Assembly: GCA_028818375.1 (NCBI GenBank)
Contig: JAPPOB010000010.1
Location: 558,001 to 622,000 of the forward strand
Direction: 5' to 3'
Length of the DNA stretch: 64,000 nucleotides
Source of the DNA: Anaerolineaceae bacterium
GTDB lineage: Bacteria; Chloroflexota; Anaerolineae; Aggregatilineales; Phototrophicaceae
Positions 1 to 7,978 of this stretch are shown piece by piece. The translations under genes were made by a program, and so were the position numbers. The stretch's first letter is position 1. Every line of letters begins with the position of its first letter. The notes beneath the pieces were generated by a model. It had not been told where the DNA came from. It did not search any database and was given only the letters and a program-made list of their open reading frames with translations.

Positions 1-35
1 CCTCTTTGTGCCGAAGTGACAAAAGGGACTGCATC

Positions 36-857
36 ATGAAAATCCTGATCATGACGGACATGGAAGGCGTCAGCGGCATCGTGACCTGGGGGCGCGTGGG
101 CAGTGGCAAGCCGATGTATGACGAAGGCCGCCGGCTGTATACGGAAGAGGTCAATGCAGCGGTCAGGGGCGCCGCGCGCGCAGGCGCGACGGAGATTGTC
201 GTGGTGGACAATCACAACGCCGGGGGAGACAACAAGGGCAATTCCCTGTTGCCGGAACTGATCGACCCCGCCTGTGAGTGGGTGGCGCATCACCCCTGGA
301 CGCGCTACACGGAGTTGCTTGAGCAGGGCGCTGACGCCTGTCTGATGGTCGGCTACCACGCGCGCGCCCACACGCCGGATGGCGTTCTGAGCCACACCAT
401 CACCAGCGTCAAGTGGCGCCATCTGTGGATCAACGGGGAGCTGGTCGGTGAGATTGGAGTAAACGCTGCGCTCTGTGGGTACTTCGGCTGCCCCGTGCTG
501 CTTGTCACCGGCGACGAGGCCGCCTGCCGCGAAGCGAGGGAACTGGTCGGCGACGGCTTGACGACCGTCGCGGTCAAACGCGGGCTGACACGCTATTCTG
601 CCCGCCAGATCCCGCCCGTCCGCGCCCGCGGCATGATTGAAGAAGGGGCCTGGCGTGCGCTGCAGGACCTCAAGGCTGTCCCACCCTGGATCCCTTCGTC
701 GCCGGTCACCATCACTGCCCAGATCACCATGGCGGAAATGATGGAAGATTTCCGCGGCAGGCCGGGGCTGGAGCTGGATTATGGTTCATTGAAGGTCAAC
801 AGCCGCGCCGACACCTGGCTGGAAGCCTGGGACCAACTTTGGGACTGGTCCGTCTGA
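36..857 (+). CDS. M55 family D-aminopeptidase (DppA-like)
   Basis: Predicted zinc metallopeptidase of family M55, which releases N-terminal D-amino acids from short peptides; 273 residues matches the family. The N-terminal metal motif TDMEGVSG (Asp8, Glu10) and the DNHN segment at residues 58-61 are where the family's metal ligands lie, and further His residues follow in the HHPW and GYHAR segments. The start at 36 is preferred over an in-frame upstream codon at 6 because AAGGGA lies about 7 bases before it and the family begins with this strand. No signal peptide, so probably cytoplasmic. It sits upstream of a substrate-binding protein gene on the same strand, 165 bases away, so it may process imported peptides or cell-wall D-peptides. 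The exact substrate is not deducible. Confidence 0.88.
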   Translation: MKILIMTDMEGVSGIVTWGRVGSGKPMYDEGRRLYTEEVNAAVRGAARAGATEIVVVDNHNAGGDNKGNSLLPELIDPACEWVAHHPWTRYTELLEQGADACLMVGYHARAHTPDGVLSHTITSVKWRHLWINGELVGEIGVNAALCGYFGCPVLLVTGDEAACREARELVGDGLTTVAVKRGLTRYSARQIPPVRARGMIEEGAWRALQDLKAVPPWIPSSPVTITAQITMAEMMEDFRGRPGLELDYGSLKVNSRADTWLEAWDQLWDWSV

Positions 858-946
858 TTGAGGGCTGTGCAGTGCCGGCGACTCTTACAGAATCTGAAGC
901 GGGCAGCACGGCCGCTGGCCGCCCTGCTGCCCTTCTCAATCTCGTG

Positions 947-973
947 CCAATTCACGCCAATTCACGCTATACT
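947..973 (+). promoter_or_regulatory. Tandem 10-base repeat abutting a -10 box
   Basis: The decamer CCAATTCACG occurs twice without a gap (947-956 and 957-966), directly followed after one base by TATACT (968-973), a good -10 hexamer. No clear -35 box lies 17 bases upstream, which fits an activator-dependent promoter. It precedes the binding-protein gene starting at 1023. The repeat is seen; regulator binding is inference. Confidence 0.4.
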
Positions 974-1022
974 CGTCGGCACCCCGGTGTCCCGTTTATT
1001 TCTTCAATGGGAGGATAACCCA

Positions 1023-2120
1023 ATGCGGAAACTGACAGCTCTTCTCGTTCTGATCGTTATGTTAACGGGAGTGGCCTATGTCTCGGCCGATGGCCACCTG
1101 ACTCCGATCAAATTACAGTTGCAATGGGTGGCGCAGTCCCAGTTTGCCGGCTATTTCGCCGCCGTCGACCAGGGCTTCTACGCTGATGAAGGCCTTGACG
1201 TGACCATTCTTGAGGGCGCTGTTGAAATCGTGCCCCAGCAGGTCGTGACCTCCGGCGGCGCTGAATTCGGTCTCGCCTGGGTGCCCAAGGTGCTGGAATC
1301 GCGTGAGGCCGGCGCCGACCTCGTCAACATCGCGCAGGTCTTTCAGCGCAGCGGTACCCTGGAAGTCTCCTTCGTCGATACCGGCATCGAATCGGTTGAG
1401 GACTTCCGCGGCATGCGCATCGGCACCTGGGGCTTCGGCAACGAGCATGAGCTCTTCGCCGCCATGCGCGCTGCGGGTATCGACCCCAATAACCCCGAGG
1501 ACGTCACCGTCGTGCAGCAGCCCTTTGACATGTCGCTGCTGCTCAACGGGGAACTGGATGCTGCCGAGGCGATGACCTACAACGAGTACGCCCAGGTGCT
1601 TGAAGCCGTCAACCCCGACACCGGCGAGCTTTACCAGCCGGAAGACCTGAACGTCATCGACTTCAATGACGTGGGCACGGCGATGCTGCAGGACCACGTC
1701 TTCGTCAACGCCGACTGGCTGGCGGAAGAGGGCAACGAGGACATCGCGGTCTCCTTCCTCAAGGCCAGCTTCCGCGGCTGGATCTATTGCCGCGACAACC
1801 CGGACGCCTGCGTCGAGATCGTGCTGGAAAATGGCTCCACGCTCGGTGAGAGTCACCAGACCTGGCAGCTAAACGAAATCAGCAAGCTGATCTGGCCTTC
1901 GCCGGACGGCATCGGCATCATGGACGAGGACCTCTGGGCCCAGACCGTGGCGGTCTCGATTGAAGGTGAAGTCATCAGCGAAGCGCCGTCAGAAGGCGCT
2001 TACCGCACGGACCTGGCGATGGCCGCGCTGGAGTCGCTGGGCATGAGCATGCCCGACACCGACGTGACCGGCGACATGTGGGAACCGGTTGAGGTCATGT
2101 TGCGTCCCGGCGGCGAGTAG
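1023..2120 (+). CDS. NMT1/THI5-like ABC transporter substrate-binding protein
   Basis: Extracytoplasmic binding protein of the NMT1/THI5 superfamily, the class that feeds importers of thiamine precursors, sulfonates, nitrate or taurine. A Sec signal peptide occupies about residues 1-22 and ends in VSA|DG; there is no lipobox Cys. The mature N-terminus (KLQLQW...QFAGYFAAVDQGFY) is typical for pyrimidine-precursor-type members. GGGAGG sits 9 bases before the ATG at 1023; the frame is open further upstream but without a signal sequence there. No permease or ATPase gene of this class lies beside it, so its partners must be elsewhere. Its C-terminus (TWEPVEV/LRPGGE type) recurs as an isolated remnant at 3360-3431. 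The substrate cannot be assigned from sequence. Confidence 0.85.
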   Translation: MRKLTALLVLIVMLTGVAYVSADGHLTPIKLQLQWVAQSQFAGYFAAVDQGFYADEGLDVTILEGAVEIVPQQVVTSGGAEFGLAWVPKVLESREAGADLVNIAQVFQRSGTLEVSFVDTGIESVEDFRGMRIGTWGFGNEHELFAAMRAAGIDPNNPEDVTVVQQPFDMSLLLNGELDAAEAMTYNEYAQVLEAVNPDTGELYQPEDLNVIDFNDVGTAMLQDHVFVNADWLAEEGNEDIAVSFLKASFRGWIYCRDNPDACVEIVLENGSTLGESHQTWQLNEISKLIWPSPDGIGIMDEDLWAQTVAVSIEGEVISEAPSEGAYRTDLAMAALESLGMSMPDTDVTGDMWEPVEVMLRPGGE

Positions 2121-2201
2121 TCGACGAAACTGGTGCCCTTAGCCAGAGTGGGGGCGAGACCAAGGCCGGCCCGCCCCTGCTAATCCAAGATTGAAGACCT
2201 G

Positions 2202-2228
2202 TGCGGGCGACTCTGTGAGTCGCCCGCA
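2202..2228 (+). terminator. Stem-loop after the NMT1-like gene
   Basis: Perfect 11-bp inverted repeat (2202-2212 with 2218-2228, TGCGGGCGACT and its complement) with a CTGTG loop, about 80 bases after the stop at 2120. No T-run follows, so it may protect mRNA 3' ends as well as, or rather than, terminate. Confidence 0.55.
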
Positions 2229-2275
2229 TGATGTGATGCTGTCGCGCTTCTACTGGTTTCGACAGACGGAGAAAC

Positions 2276-3217
2276 ATGACTAACCCGCCCGCGCCGCTAT
2301 TTCGAGATCCAGTCTACGATGGCGCCACTGATCCGACCGTGATTTGGAATCGACAAGAAGGCGCCTGGTGGCTGCTCTACACCAGTCGGCGAGCCAATGT
2401 GTCCTGTCGCGGCGTCGCCTGGGTGCACGGGACGGACATCGGCATCGCCAGTTCCGCCGACCGCGGGCGCGCCTGGCGCTACCGCGGCACGTTGGACGGG
2501 CTTGAGTTTGAGCCGGGTAGAAACACCTTTTGGGCGCCCGAGGTCATTTGGCACAATGATCTGTACCACATGTATGTGAGTTATGTGCGCGGCGTGCCCC
2601 ACGATTGGACCGGGGCGCGCGCAATCGTGCATCTGACCAGTGAAAACTCGTGGCGGTGGCGGCACGAAAGCATCCTCGCCTTGTCATCCGAGCGCGTGAT
2701 TGATGCGGCGGTGCATCGTATGCCTGGTGGCCATTGGCGCATGTGGTACAAGGATGAAGTCAATGGCTCGCACACCTGGGCGGCCGACAGCGATGATCTG
2801 TATCACTGGACGGTACACGGTCCGGTCATCACCGATTGCGCGCACGAAGGAGCGAATGTCTTTCGCTGGCGCGGCAGCTACTGGCTGATCATCGATCATT
2901 GGGACGGGCTGGGCGTGTATCGGTCGGCGGACGCCGAAAATTGGCGCCGCTGCGCTAACATCCTCGACACGCCGGGCTTGCGCAGAGACGATGGCGCGAT
3001 TGGCGGACATGCCGATGTATTGGTGAATGGCGAGCGCGCCTTCATCTTTTACTTTACGCATCCGGAGTGGGATCGGAAAGCGCTTTACGGCATGGACGAG
3101 ATTCATCCGACACATGTCAAGCGAACGGCGCTGCAAGTGGCCGAACTTGAGTGGCGAGATGGCATGCTGATTTGTGATCGCGACAGGGACTTCGACTTTA
3201 GGCTGCTGCCCGGATGA
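2276..3217 (+). CDS. GH43-like five-bladed beta-propeller glycosidase
   Basis: 313-residue protein resembling the GH43/GH117 clan of five-bladed propeller glycosidases that act on arabinose, xylose or related sugars. Candidate active-site residues are in the family order: Asp19 in ATDPTV (general base), Asp143 in VIDAAV (pKa modulator) and Glu191 in HEGANVF (general acid). Trp/Tyr-rich blade repeats (WWLLYTS, YHMYVSY, WRMWYKD, YWLIIDHW, AFIFYFTH) are visible. There is no signal peptide, suggesting intracellular action on imported oligosaccharide. GGAG lies 5 bases before the ATG. It lies upstream of the sugar importer at 3653-6789 and may share its substrate. The exact sugar and linkage are unknown. 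Confidence 0.7.
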   Translation: MTNPPAPLFRDPVYDGATDPTVIWNRQEGAWWLLYTSRRANVSCRGVAWVHGTDIGIASSADRGRAWRYRGTLDGLEFEPGRNTFWAPEVIWHNDLYHMYVSYVRGVPHDWTGARAIVHLTSENSWRWRHESILALSSERVIDAAVHRMPGGHWRMWYKDEVNGSHTWAADSDDLYHWTVHGPVITDCAHEGANVFRWRGSYWLIIDHWDGLGVYRSADAENWRRCANILDTPGLRRDDGAIGGHADVLVNGERAFIFYFTHPEWDRKALYGMDEIHPTHVKRTALQVAELEWRDGMLICDRDRDFDFRLLPG

Positions 3218-3245
3218 TGCACCGCAGCCGCTCGGCGGAAGCAAA

Positions 3246-3269
3246 AGGGGCGAGCCAAGGCTCGCCCCT
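3246..3269 (+). terminator. Rho-independent-type terminator
   Basis: Inverted repeat AGGGGCGAGCC/GGCTCGCCCCT flanked by AAAA on the left and AAAATT on the right, 28 bases after the GH43-like stop. The A-flank on the left means it could also act on minus-strand transcripts. Confidence 0.65.
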
Positions 3270-3296
3270 AAAATTACGTAGTTGGGGTGTCCCGCG

Positions 3297-3359
3297 TTAA
3301 CTCGCGTGCATGGCGCGCTTTCGGGCCAGCATGCGCTCGCAGGCTTCCGGGCTGCCGTC
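3297..3359 (-). pseudogene. Tail fragment of a fatty acid hydroxylase gene
   Basis: Read on the minus strand this gives 20 residues and a stop, DGSPEACERMLARKRAMHAS, clearly homologous to the last 20 residues of the three hydroxylases at 6877-10074 (DGSPEAREKMLARMRAMHGG). Nothing upstream in that frame continues the gene: at 3360 it abuts the tail of a binding-protein gene on the other strand. It is therefore a 3'-end remnant. Confidence 0.8.
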
Positions 3360-3431
3360 ATGGACGATGTGGATGTGACCGGAGAGACGTGGGAGCCGGT
3401 CGAAGTAGAGCTGCGTCCTGGCGGCGAGTAG
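3360..3431 (+). pseudogene. Tail fragment of an NMT1-like binding-protein gene
   Basis: The plus-strand frame reads MDDVDVTGETWEPVEVELRP, then GGE and a TAG stop. It matches the last 20-odd residues of the intact gene ending at 2120 (DTDVTGDMWEPVEVMLRP, GGE, stop), and the bases just after the stop (TAGTCG...GAAAC) are similar too. The rest of the gene is missing; the left boundary abuts the hydroxylase tail at 3359/3360. Confidence 0.8.
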
Positions 3432-3456
3432 TCGCCGACGGAAACACCATCAACAC

Positions 3457-3484
3457 AACACGCCCGCCTTCCGGTGGGCGTGTT
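3457..3484 (+). terminator. Terminator after the gene-tail remnant
   Basis: AACACGCCC (3457-3465) pairs with GGGCGTGTT (3476-3484), followed by a T-rich stretch. It has nearly the same arm sequence as the terminator at 6830-6858, which suggests both derive from neighbourhoods of the same gene families. Confidence 0.65.
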
Positions 3485-3652
3485 TCGCTTTCTCCGATTT
3501 CGGAGGATGAGAATCATACATAATCCGCCGGCGCCATTGTTGCCCATTTCAATGACGTCTGGCCAGGATTTGCGCCCCCCCCCGAACGTTACAATAGTTC
3601 CTGTCACGCACGATACTCTGACCGTTTCTTCAGTTGAATTGTGGAGGCACCA
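3485..3652 (+). promoter_or_regulatory. Upstream region of sugar-binding-protein gene, with C9 tract
   Basis: No gene is visible. It contains a run of nine C (3575-3583) followed by TACAAT (3590-3595), a reasonable -10 hexamer about 60 bases before the ATG at 3653. TTTGCG at 3569-3574 is a weak -35 candidate, in which case the C-run would form most of the spacer. GGAGG at 3643-3647 is the ribosome site of the next gene. Confidence 0.35.
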
Positions 3653-4888
3653 ATGAAATCCTCAAGAATCCTTATTTTGGTCGCCGTACTGGTTCTGTCG
3701 CTGACGCCTAGCATCACCAAAGCCCAGGACGTCTCCGGGATCTTGAGCTTCCTGAGCTGGTATACGCAAGATTGGTACCAGCCGCTGCTGGACGCCTTCC
3801 TGGAACGCTATCCCGATGTGGAGATCGACTATCAGAATGTGCCGCCGGCGGGAGGGCAGTACGGCCAGCGCCTGCAGTTGTTGGCGAGTTCTGGCGAGCT
3901 ACCCGATTTGTTTTATGTTCAGCCGCCCACCACGCTGCTCGCGCAAAACGGTCACCTGGCCGATCTCAGCCACCTGGATGTTGTCCAGGCCTTGCCCGAG
4001 GGATTCACAGCCCTGTACACCCATGACGGCAGCACCTATGCCTACGCGCCCGACGCCTGGATTGGCGGCGTGTTCTACAACAAGGCCCTGTTCGCCGAGA
4101 ACGATATCGTCGTGCCCGAGACCCTTGCTGATCTCCTGGCGGCCGCCGCGGTGTTTCATGAGATGGGCATCAAGCCGATAAGCTTCAGCGCTGACAATCT
4201 GGCGGACATGGTCTTCTACGGACATAACACAGAAGTCCTGTCGCAAGACCCCGGCTTCAATTCCAGGATCGATACCGGCGAGGTCACCTTTACCGAGGGC
4301 TATCTGGATGCCTTCAACACCTGGAAGACGGAATGGGTCGATACGGGCTACGTCAGCCAGGATATGGCCGCGATTACTGATCCCCAGCGCTTTGAGGAAT
4401 TCGCTGTCGGGGAAGCCGCGATGACGATCTCGGGTCCCTGGGCTATCGGGGGCATGCTTGAAACCAATCCGGAGCTTGATCTGGGCATCTTCTCCTACGT
4501 CGGGACGACCGCGGACCGAGAATACACAATCGGCGCCGTGAACGTCGGTTTGGCAATATCTTCACAAGCGCAGAATCCGGCGGCGGCGGAAGCCTTCCTC
4601 AACTTCCTCGGTTCGGAAGAAGGCCTGGGCATTTACCAGTCCATCACCGGCAATTTCCTTGGCGTCGAGGGCATCGACTATGACGTCCATCCCGTCATGG
4701 AGCCGATGAGAGCAGTCGGGGCGAGCGGCAATTTTGCCTTTCCGCCCGTCTTCTGGACCAATCTCGGCACACTGTTTCCGATGTTTGTCAAAGGCTCCCA
4801 GGAGATCCTGCTGGGCGTGCTGACCCCGGAAGAACTCGTCGCTGAACTCGATGCCAAACAGGCGGAGTTGATGGAAGGCGGGGGCTGA
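3653..4888 (+). CDS. Family 1 sugar ABC transporter substrate-binding protein
   Basis: MalE-like extracellular binding protein of 411 residues. A Sec signal peptide (about residues 1-24, ending TKA|QD) lacks a lipobox Cys. The mature protein opens with LSFLSWYTQDWYQPLLDAF, the usual first strand and helix of the family, and carries the later AMTISGPWAIGGM segment typical of sugar-binding proteins. ATG 3653 has GGAGG 5 bases upstream; the in-frame GTG at 3641 would only add residues before the signal. It is followed by two permease genes (5054-6789), making an importer without its ATPase. The nearby GH43-like gene suggests an oligosaccharide ligand, which is inference. Confidence 0.9.
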   Translation: MKSSRILILVAVLVLSLTPSITKAQDVSGILSFLSWYTQDWYQPLLDAFLERYPDVEIDYQNVPPAGGQYGQRLQLLASSGELPDLFYVQPPTTLLAQNGHLADLSHLDVVQALPEGFTALYTHDGSTYAYAPDAWIGGVFYNKALFAENDIVVPETLADLLAAAAVFHEMGIKPISFSADNLADMVFYGHNTEVLSQDPGFNSRIDTGEVTFTEGYLDAFNTWKTEWVDTGYVSQDMAAITDPQRFEEFAVGEAAMTISGPWAIGGMLETNPELDLGIFSYVGTTADREYTIGAVNVGLAISSQAQNPAAAEAFLNFLGSEEGLGIYQSITGNFLGVEGIDYDVHPVMEPMRAVGASGNFAFPPVFWTNLGTLFPMFVKGSQEILLGVLTPEELVAELDAKQAELMEGGG

Positions 4889-4920
4889 GGCAAGGGTCAC
4901 CGCAACAACGTCATGATCAC

Positions 4921-4947
4921 GGCAGGTCTGTCATGTGCAGGCCTGCC
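4921..4947 (+). terminator. Intercistronic stem-loop between binding protein and permease
   Basis: Ten-base-pair stem with one G-U (4921-4930 with 4938-4947) and a 7-base loop, 32 bases after the binding-protein stop. Stem-loops in this position in sugar importers (malE-malF type) stabilise the binding-protein mRNA and reduce permease expression; that role is inferred here. Confidence 0.5.
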
Positions 4948-5053
4948 ATCTTTCCAATACCCTGCAATTCAGCATTTGTCATGTCGTTTGCACGCCAGGC
5001 GCCGTCGCTGACAGAAGCATGCCCGGCTTTAATGGCGACCATCCGGTAGCCGG

Positions 5054-5965
5054 ATGATACGGGAAATGTCGAAAAAGACGCTTGTTCAGTCGTTCGGAAA
5101 CGAGCTTCCCTGGCTGCTGCTGGTTGCACCGGCCTTCCTCATCTATACGGTCCTGACCATCATTCCGCTGTTTCACACCTTTTTCTATTCTTTCACCAAC
5201 TTCAATGGTCTGGCGCCCAACCCGGATTTCGTGGGCCTGGACAACTACCTCCGGGTTTTTTCTACCAGAGCAGTCTCCACTTCCTTTTCGAACAGCATCG
5301 TATACGCGGTCGCCGTTCCTCTCATCATCACGCTGCTGGCGATTCCACTGGCATTGCTGCTGGATTCGCAGATGCGCACGCGCCACCTGCAGCGCGCCAT
5401 ATTCTTCTTCCCCTCGGTCATCAGCGCCCTGTTTCTGGGCTATATCTGGAACTTCGTCCTGTCACCATCATCCCAGGGGTTGATCAACAGCCTGCTACTG
5501 TCTTCCGGCCAAAGGAAAATGCTTCTGCTGGCGGACCCGAAGGCAGCGATGGCCCTGCTGATTCTTGTGACCGTCTGGACGAGCACCGGCTGGCACTCGT
5601 GTTTCTACCTCGCCAACCTGCAGGTGATTGACCAGGCGCTCTACGAGGCAGCCAGTATCGACGGCGCCGGTGCCATGCAGAGATTCCGCTTCATCACCTT
5701 CCCCAACCTGGCGCCCGCCATGACGATCAGCGTGCTCTTTCTGCTGCTGAACAGCCTGAAAGTCTTTGACCTGCCCTTTTCCCTGACCGAAGGCGGGCCC
5801 GGTTATGCGACAACCATGGTCACCCAGTCGATCATTACCGAAGGAATTAACTCCAACCGTATCGGCTTCGCATCGGCCATGTCGATCATGTTTCTGGCCC
5901 TGATCGCTCTGGTGACCTTTTTCCAGGTCGGCGTCATGAGCAGACGCGAAGAGAAGCTGGCATGA
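5054..5965 (+). CDS. Sugar ABC transporter permease (MalF-like)
   Basis: About 303 residues with six predicted membrane helices. The EAA motif, which docks the ATPase, is seen as YEAASIDGAGAMQRFRFI near residue 195. The start is uncertain: ATG 5054 gives MIREMSKK, and ATG 5066 gives MSKK with GGGA very close upstream. The following permease overlaps by 4 bases (ATGA), showing translational coupling. With the binding protein at 3653 it forms a carbohydrate importer of the CUT1 type. No ATPase gene accompanies it; CUT1 systems often share one ATPase (MsiK type) encoded elsewhere. Confidence 0.88.
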   Translation: MIREMSKKTLVQSFGNELPWLLLVAPAFLIYTVLTIIPLFHTFFYSFTNFNGLAPNPDFVGLDNYLRVFSTRAVSTSFSNSIVYAVAVPLIITLLAIPLALLLDSQMRTRHLQRAIFFFPSVISALFLGYIWNFVLSPSSQGLINSLLLSSGQRKMLLLADPKAAMALLILVTVWTSTGWHSCFYLANLQVIDQALYEAASIDGAGAMQRFRFITFPNLAPAMTISVLFLLLNSLKVFDLPFSLTEGGPGYATTMVTQSIITEGINSNRIGFASAMSIMFLALIALVTFFQVGVMSRREEKLA

Positions 5966-6789
5966 GAAAGAAATACACGCCGACCACACTTTTCACCGAG
6001 TTCATCTTGCTCGCCGTCTGCATCGTATTCATGGTCCCGATTTATTACCTCTTCGTCAGCACGTTCAAGACGCAGCGGGAAATCGTCGAGGCGCCGCTGG
6101 CCTTGCCGAGCAGCCTCAACCTTGTGAACTACATGCGCGCGCTGGAGACCATGGACTTCTTCCGGCACTTCTTTAACTCGCTGCTCATCACGTCGCTGTC
6201 TGTAATTCTGATCGTCGTTTTGGGTTCGATGGCAGCCTATGCCATCGCGCGGCGCCCCAACCGACTCACGAAATTTCTGCGCTCCTACTTTCTGATTGGA
6301 TTCATGGTCCCGCTGCAAACCACCATGCTGCCCCTGTTTCTGATCATGAAGCACCTTGGCCTGATCAATACCTATCAGGGATTGATCTTTCTCCATAGCA
6401 ACGGCGCTGTATTCGCGCTCTTCCTGTACACAGATTTTATCCGGGCCATGCCACGGGACCTGGAAGAGGCGTCTTTCGTCGACGGCGCCGGCGTGTTTCG
6501 CACCTTCTGGCAAATCGTATTTCCCCTGCTGCGACCGGTCACGGCCACGCTGGTCATTTTCAACACGATCTGGATCTGGAACGACTTTCTCCTCAGCTAC
6601 CTGTTCCTGAGTTCGAATGACAAGTCAACCCTGATCATGCAGGTTTACAACGGCGTCGGCCTGTACTTCACCGACTGGTCCATCATGATGCCTGTGCTGG
6701 TTCTGGCGGTGACGCCCATGATCATCTTCTATATCGTTATGCAGCGGCATATCGTCGCTGGTTTGACCGCGGGCTCCTTGCGAGGATAG
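5962..6789 (+). CDS. Sugar ABC transporter permease (MalG-like)
   Basis: 275-residue inner-membrane permease with six hydrophobic helices and the EAA motif LEEASFVDGAGVFRTFWQIV near residue 168. The start overlaps the previous stop in an ATGA, so it is the second permease of the CUT1-type importer. The C-terminus (GLTAGSLRG) matches the usual 'xAGxxKG' ending of MalG-type subunits. It is the last gene of the operon, which ends at the terminator at 6830-6858. Confidence 0.9.
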   Translation: MRKKYTPTTLFTEFILLAVCIVFMVPIYYLFVSTFKTQREIVEAPLALPSSLNLVNYMRALETMDFFRHFFNSLLITSLSVILIVVLGSMAAYAIARRPNRLTKFLRSYFLIGFMVPLQTTMLPLFLIMKHLGLINTYQGLIFLHSNGAVFALFLYTDFIRAMPRDLEEASFVDGAGVFRTFWQIVFPLLRPVTATLVIFNTIWIWNDFLLSYLFLSSNDKSTLIMQVYNGVGLYFTDWSIMMPVLVLAVTPMIIFYIVMQRHIVAGLTAGSLRG

Positions 6790-6829
6790 CGCAAGGTCAC
6801 GCTCCGGATATCGGAGCGATCCGCGAAAA

Positions 6830-6858
6830 AAACACGCCCGCGTTGTGCGGGCGTGTTT
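6830..6858. terminator. Bidirectional terminator between convergent operons
   Basis: Perfect 12-bp stem AAACACGCCCGC/GCGGGCGTGTTT with loop GTTGT; an A-run lies to the left and Ts to the right, so it can end transcripts from both sides: the plus-strand sugar importer and the minus-strand hydroxylase operon. A smaller GCTCCG/CGGAGC hairpin lies at 6801-6817. Confidence 0.85.
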
Positions 6859-6876
6859 CTCTTGTCGCTTACAGCC

Positions 6877-7890
6877 TTAACTGCCATGCATGGCGCGTGT
6901 TCGTGCCAGCATTTTTTCCCGCATTTCCGGCGAGCCGTCGTGGCTGGTGCCGAACCAGTGGTCGAAGGGAAACTCTGGCTCGCCGTAGTTGCACTCGAAG
7001 TAACGGTGATGCAACTGATGGAAGTAGGAGGCGACCGGCACCTTCACGTCGTCCTTGACAACCGCTTCCTCGAAGCCGACGTGACCCTGGGCGGCGGAGA
7101 GCGCGGCGTGATGCCCGATCAGGATCGCGTGGATGGGATGCGAGGGCACGATGAAGAAAATCAGCGGGCCGGTGAAGTACAGCAGGTGCTCGATCGGGTG
7201 CATCGACAGGCCGGACCAGGGCCCGATGTTGATGTTCTTGTGATGCAGGTAGTGCGCGGCCTTGTAGAGCGGCTTCACGTGCAGCAGACGATGCGTCCAG
7301 TAGAAGTGAAACACGCGCCACATCGGGATCAGGGCGAGAATGACCAGGAAATAGAGCGGCTGCTCGCGCGGGTCGATCCTGGGGAAGAGATTGTTGGCGT
7401 AACCCCGGAGCATGAAGGCCTCAAACAGCGTCCAGATGGTCACGCCGCTGGCCAGGCTCCAGAAGACGTTGTCGCGTACCTGGTCGTTCCACAGGAACTG
7501 CCGCTTGCCCTTCCCCATCCAGTCCGGTGTGTACTTGTACTGGAATCCCTGCACCTTGCGCGACCAGAACCAGATGTGCAGGGCGCTGGCGAAGACCGTC
7601 ATCATGACCAGGTTGCGGGCGAAAATCTCCAGCATCCAGTCAACGCGGAACTCGACTGTCCGCGACAGTTCCGGCGTCAGGTACAGCCAGGTCAGAGTTG
7701 CGACCACCATGTAGAAGATGTTCCAGGGCCAGAGATGATGGTACATCCACTTCAGCACGCTAACGGGTCGGGGCGGCCAGGCGAACATCGGATTGGGCGC
7801 GCCAATCTCCTTGTCCGGTTGCCAGTAGCCGCGCTCATCCCGCGGCATGCCGTCGGCCAGGCCTTCTCTTTCTGCGCTCTTCTGGACCAC
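6877..7890 (-). CDS. Fatty acid hydroxylase superfamily protein, paralogue 1
   Basis: Integral-membrane di-iron enzyme of the fatty acid hydroxylase/sterol desaturase superfamily (337 residues). The histidine clusters that bind the iron pair are all present: HRLLH 200-204, HYLHH 213-217, HPIEH 231-235 and HQLHH 291-295. Hydrophobic segments lie around residues 55-75, 90-108, 145-160 and 180-195. It starts with GTG and a conserved N-terminal segment DGMPRDERGYW shared by its two neighbours. It is the last gene of a minus-strand run that begins with a peptide-type importer, 88 bases after paralogue 2, and is the most diverged of the three. Members oxidise fatty acids, sterols or alkylglycerols; the substrate here is unknown. 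Confidence 0.85.
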   Translation of the reverse strand: MVQKSAEREGLADGMPRDERGYWQPDKEIGAPNPMFAWPPRPVSVLKWMYHHLWPWNIFYMVVATLTWLYLTPELSRTVEFRVDWMLEIFARNLVMMTVFASALHIWFWSRKVQGFQYKYTPDWMGKGKRQFLWNDQVRDNVFWSLASGVTIWTLFEAFMLRGYANNLFPRIDPREQPLYFLVILALIPMWRVFHFYWTHRLLHVKPLYKAAHYLHHKNINIGPWSGLSMHPIEHLLYFTGPLIFFIVPSHPIHAILIGHHAALSAAQGHVGFEEAVVKDDVKVPVASYFHQLHHRYFECNYGEPEFPFDHWFGTSHDGSPEMREKMLARTRAMHGS

Positions 7891-7978
7891 TGGAAATCAC
7901 CTCTAAACTTTTTTCAGGTGTTTGCTACATGAGCATCCTGGGGTCAAGGCTGGTGCGACCATGCGACGCTCGCATGAC

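Noticed and set aside
858..1022. TPP riboswitch before the NMT1/THI5-like gene
   Set aside because: Considered because of the protein family, but the CTGAGA-type core and paired arms of the THI box are not present in the 165-base leader.
6853..7932. 359-codon plus-strand open frame
   Set aside because: It is antisense to hydroxylase paralogue 1, which has all histidine clusters; it also starts inside the bidirectional terminator.
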